Positions 23,295-25,241 of a DNA stretch of 25,241 nt are shown one piece after another. Below the pieces are notes generated by a model, which was given only the letters and a program-made list of their open reading frames with translations, did not search any database and was not told the DNA's origin. Numbering within the stretch: position 1 is the first letter of the stretch; each line of letters opens with the position of its first letter. The translations under genes were made by a program, and so were the position numbers. Source of the stretch: Brevundimonas sp. UBA7664 (GTDB lineage: Bacteria; Pseudomonadota; Alphaproteobacteria; Caulobacterales; Caulobacteraceae); the NCBI RefSeq assembly GCF_002483305.1, contig NZ_DLHQ01000038.1, positions 20,589-45,829 of the forward strand, given 5' to 3'.

Positions 23295-23828
23295 ATGAGA
23301 CGCCTTTATCGACTCCTGACGCGGTGGTGGACCGCCTTCGCCCTGGCGGCCTCGCTGGCCATGCTGGGCGCCGCCCATGCGTTCGAACGGTTCGGGGAGC
23401 TCGCCCCCTGCAACCTCTGCCTCAAGCAGCGCGAGGTCTACTGGGGCGCCGTCGCCATCGCCCTGGTCGCCACCCTGTGGCATCTGATCAGCCGGGGCAG
23501 CCGCGGCACGCCGCGCATCGCCGCCTTCCTGCTGGCCGTGGTCTTCGCCACCGGCGCGATCACCGCGGGCTTCCATTTCGGCGGTGAGCTGAAATGGTGG
23601 GACCTGCCCGCGACCTGCGCCGGCGGCGGCGACATCAATCTCGAGAGCCTGGCCGCCCTCGCCCTGGGCTCCGGCCCGATCGAGAAGGTCGTCATGTGCG
23701 ACGCGGTGACGTGGCGCTTCCTCGGTCTGTCCATGGCAGGATGGAACGCCCTGATCTCGGCCGCCCTGGCCGTGTTCAGCCTGCTTGCCGCCAAGAGGCC
23801 CAAGGATGCCCGAGCCCCTCGTATCTGA
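23295..23828 (+). CDS. DsbB-type disulfide bond formation protein
   Basis: A 177-residue inner-membrane protein with four hydrophobic segments (about residues 10-30, 48-66, 73-93 and 143-167). C39 and C42 lie in the periplasmic loop motif PCNLCLKQR, the quinone-coupled pair that reoxidises DsbA-like partners; C108 (ATCAGG) and C135 (VMCDAVTW) make the second pair. FHFGGELKWW and FLGLSMAGWN are conserved in the alphaproteobacterial DsbB branch. Electrons would pass to ubiquinone. Its last 23 bases overlap the start of coq7, the gene for a ubiquinone biosynthesis enzyme. ATG at 23295; no strong ribosome site. Confidence 0.92.
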   Translation: MRRLYRLLTRWWTAFALAASLAMLGAAHAFERFGELAPCNLCLKQREVYWGAVAIALVATLWHLISRGSRGTPRIAAFLLAVVFATGAITAGFHFGGELKWWDLPATCAGGGDINLESLAALALGSGPIEKVVMCDAVTWRFLGLSMAGWNALISAALAVFSLLAAKRPKDARAPRI

Positions 23829-24399
23829 ACCGGCGGACGCCCGCCGGATTCCGCTGGCCCGACCCGGCCTGGGCGCGAGCCAGCGGCGCCGGGCCGAGAT
23901 CCTGCGCGTCGATCACGCCGGCGAGTACGCCGCCGTTCACATCTACCGCGCCCAGAAGGCCGTGTTCGAGGGCCGCGCCGGCCGGGACGCCATCGCCGCC
24001 GACATGGGCGAGATGCAGGCCCAGGAGGCCGTGCATCTGGCCCGGTTCGACGCCCTGCTGAACGCCGAGCGGGTGCGGCCCACGGTGATGACGCCGGTCT
24101 GGCGGCTGGCGGCCCTGGCGCTGGGGACCGGCACCGCCCTGATGGGCGAGAAGGCCGCCCATGCCTGCACCGAGGCGGTCGAGAGCGTCATCGAGGAGCA
24201 CTACGCCGACCAGATCGCCGAACTGGCCGACCGCGACCCCGCCCTGGCGGCGGAACTGACGGCCTTCCGCGACGAGGAACTGGCCCACCACGACCACGCC
24301 GTGGCCCACGGCAGCCGCGAGGCGCCCGGCTACGGCCTGCTCAGCGCGGTGATAAAGGCCGGCTGCCGCGCGGCCATCAAGGTCAGCGAACGGATCTGA
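23806..24399 (+). CDS. coq7: Demethoxyubiquinone hydroxylase Coq7
   Basis: A 197-residue di-iron enzyme that hydroxylates the ring at C6 (C5 in older numbering) late in ubiquinone synthesis, at the membrane. The ferritin-like ligands can be placed: E40 (VDHAGEYAAVHIY), E74 and H77 (QAQEAVHLARF), E126 (CTEAVESVIEEHY), E158 and H161 (FRDEELAHHDHA). GLGASQRRRAEILRVDHAGE is the typical opening. The ATG at 23806 has AGAGG seven bases upstream and begins inside the dsbB-like gene, which supports coupled translation. The stop overlaps the convergent esterase-like gene by 17 bases. Confidence 0.95.
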   Translation: MPEPLVSEPADARRIPLARPGLGASQRRRAEILRVDHAGEYAAVHIYRAQKAVFEGRAGRDAIAADMGEMQAQEAVHLARFDALLNAERVRPTVMTPVWRLAALALGTGTALMGEKAAHACTEAVESVIEEHYADQIAELADRDPALAAELTAFRDEELAHHDHAVAHGSREAPGYGLLSAVIKAGCRAAIKVSERI

Positions 24400-25241
24400 C
24401 GTCGAAGGCCAGCAGCAGGGTGCGCTGGGTCGCATTGTTGTTGTCGTCCGAAAGGATGTAGAGCCGCGTCCCGCCTTGGCCGGCGACAGCGGCCACCCCC
24501 TCGAAATTGTCGGTCGTGCCGGGCAGTTTCAGCTCGATCAGGACCGGGCCAAGCGTCCCGTCCGCGGCCATGCGTCGGACCCGGGCGCGGGCGTCGACGG
24601 GCGGATTGTACGACCGCTGGACCACGAACCAGCCTTCGCCCGACGGATCGCGGTCCATGCCGGTGATCCGGTATTCACTGTCGGGGATCGGCGAGGCGGG
24701 CGCGACGACGACGTCGCAGCGGTCCGCCGTGCAGTCCCAGACGCCGCCGGACTCTCCGCTGACGCGCCAGCCCTCCGGACCTGCGGCGATCCCCTCCATG
24801 CCGTCGTTCAGGGTGAAGGCCGTGTCGGGCTGGCGCACCGCAACCGGCGCGGACCGCGGCTGCCGCGGATCGCCGTAGTTCCAGATGCGGTGGTCGCGTT
24901 CGAAACTGACCAGCAGATCGCCCCGGGCGTCGATGGCCAGCCCCTCCGCGTCCCCGTCGACTTTTTCGACGATCGGCCCGCCGTCCATCAGCGTCAGACG
25001 CCGAACCGCCAGCCCCTCGACGCCGGCCAGCCGTCCGGCCCGGTCGAGGCGCAGCCGCCCGCGCACCAGATCGCCGGCGTCGCTGACGCTGACGAAGGCC
25101 GCGTCGTCGAGCAGTTTCAGGTCCGACAGGCTGTGCAGCGGCGAGGTCGCCTCCAGCACCAGTTCGATGCCGCCGGCGAACCGGACGCCGTCCGCCAGCC
25201 GCGCCCCGCCCGGCAGACCGAGCCCGGCCGGCCGGGCTCGG
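24383..25241 (-). CDS. Esterase-like activity of phytase family protein, 5' end cut by the window
   Basis: At least 286 residues; the frame stays open to the right edge (…PGGARLADGVRFAGGIELVL), so the true start, and probably a signal peptide, lie outside. The fragment matches the family of six-bladed-propeller-like secreted proteins: GGIELVLEATSPLHSLSDL, a VSDAGDL motif, VDGDAEGLAIDARGDLLVSF, LNDGMEGIAAGPEGW, TDNFEGVAAVAGQGG and ILSDDNNN. Repeated 'EG(L/I/V)A' segments carry the acidic residues of this family. The family name comes from a described esterase-like activity; the natural substrate is unknown. An internal GTG at 25159 should not be taken as the start, since conserved sequence continues upstream. 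It is convergent with coq7, overlapping it by 17 bases. Confidence 0.85.
   Translation of the reverse strand, partial: RARPAGLGLPGGARLADGVRFAGGIELVLEATSPLHSLSDLKLLDDAAFVSVSDAGDLVRGRLRLDRAGRLAGVEGLAVRRLTLMDGGPIVEKVDGDAEGLAIDARGDLLVSFERDHRIWNYGDPRQPRSAPVAVRQPDTAFTLNDGMEGIAAGPEGWRVSGESGGVWDCTADRCDVVVAPASPIPDSEYRITGMDRDPSGEGWFVVQRSYNPPVDARARVRRMAADGTLGPVLIELKLPGTTDNFEGVAAVAGQGGTRLYILSDDNNNATQRTLLLAFDVRSVR

Overview
The window is very GC-rich and almost fully coding. Its gene content points to an alphaproteobacterium of the Caulobacteraceae, most probably Brevundimonas or a close relative. The supporting signs are the ChvI/ChvG two-component system joined to a short HprK, an EIIA-Man-type protein and HPr; an alphaproteobacterial-type histidyl-tRNA synthetase; Coq7; and a signal-peptide M13 peptidase. 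The genus is an inference; no marker gene settles it.

Layout from left to right. 1-2751 (minus): a hairpin, a TetR-family regulator and a Kef-type CPA2 antiporter with an RCK domain. 2903-5041 (plus): a secreted M13 metallopeptidase followed by a strong terminator and a 344-bp non-coding stretch. 5386-10163 (minus): hisS, a DUF418 membrane protein, a small unknown membrane protein, 3-hydroxybutyryl-CoA dehydrogenase and a YggT protein. 10261-11417 (plus): a promoter, tRNA-Ala(CGC) and trhO, with overlapping hairpins between the tRNA and trhO. 11418-14920 (minus): chvI-chvG-hprK-EIIA-HPr, read in that order, with 4-base start/stop overlaps at two of the four junctions. 15095-16813 (plus): a 572-residue protein of unknown function, divergent from chvI. 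16842-19574 (minus): a zinc-ribbon protein, a DUF885 secreted peptidase-like protein and a small membrane protein. 19661-21199 (plus): a bchE-type B12-binding radical SAM gene standing alone. 21476-22527 (minus): a VOC/glyoxalase I gene and a lipoprotein gene. 22667-24399 (plus): a DedA/VTT membrane protein, a DsbB-type protein and coq7. 24383-25241 (minus): an esterase-like-activity-of-phytase family protein cut by the right edge.

Most of this is chromosomal housekeeping. No transposase, integrase, CRISPR array, phage gene or recognisable defence system is visible. The points most worth a second look are the orphan bchE, the mutually exclusive hairpins linking tRNA-Ala to the trhO start codon, the chvIG-PTS operon with its unknown divergent neighbour, the dsbB-coq7 overlap, and a repeat-like cluster of hairpins at 21316-21501.
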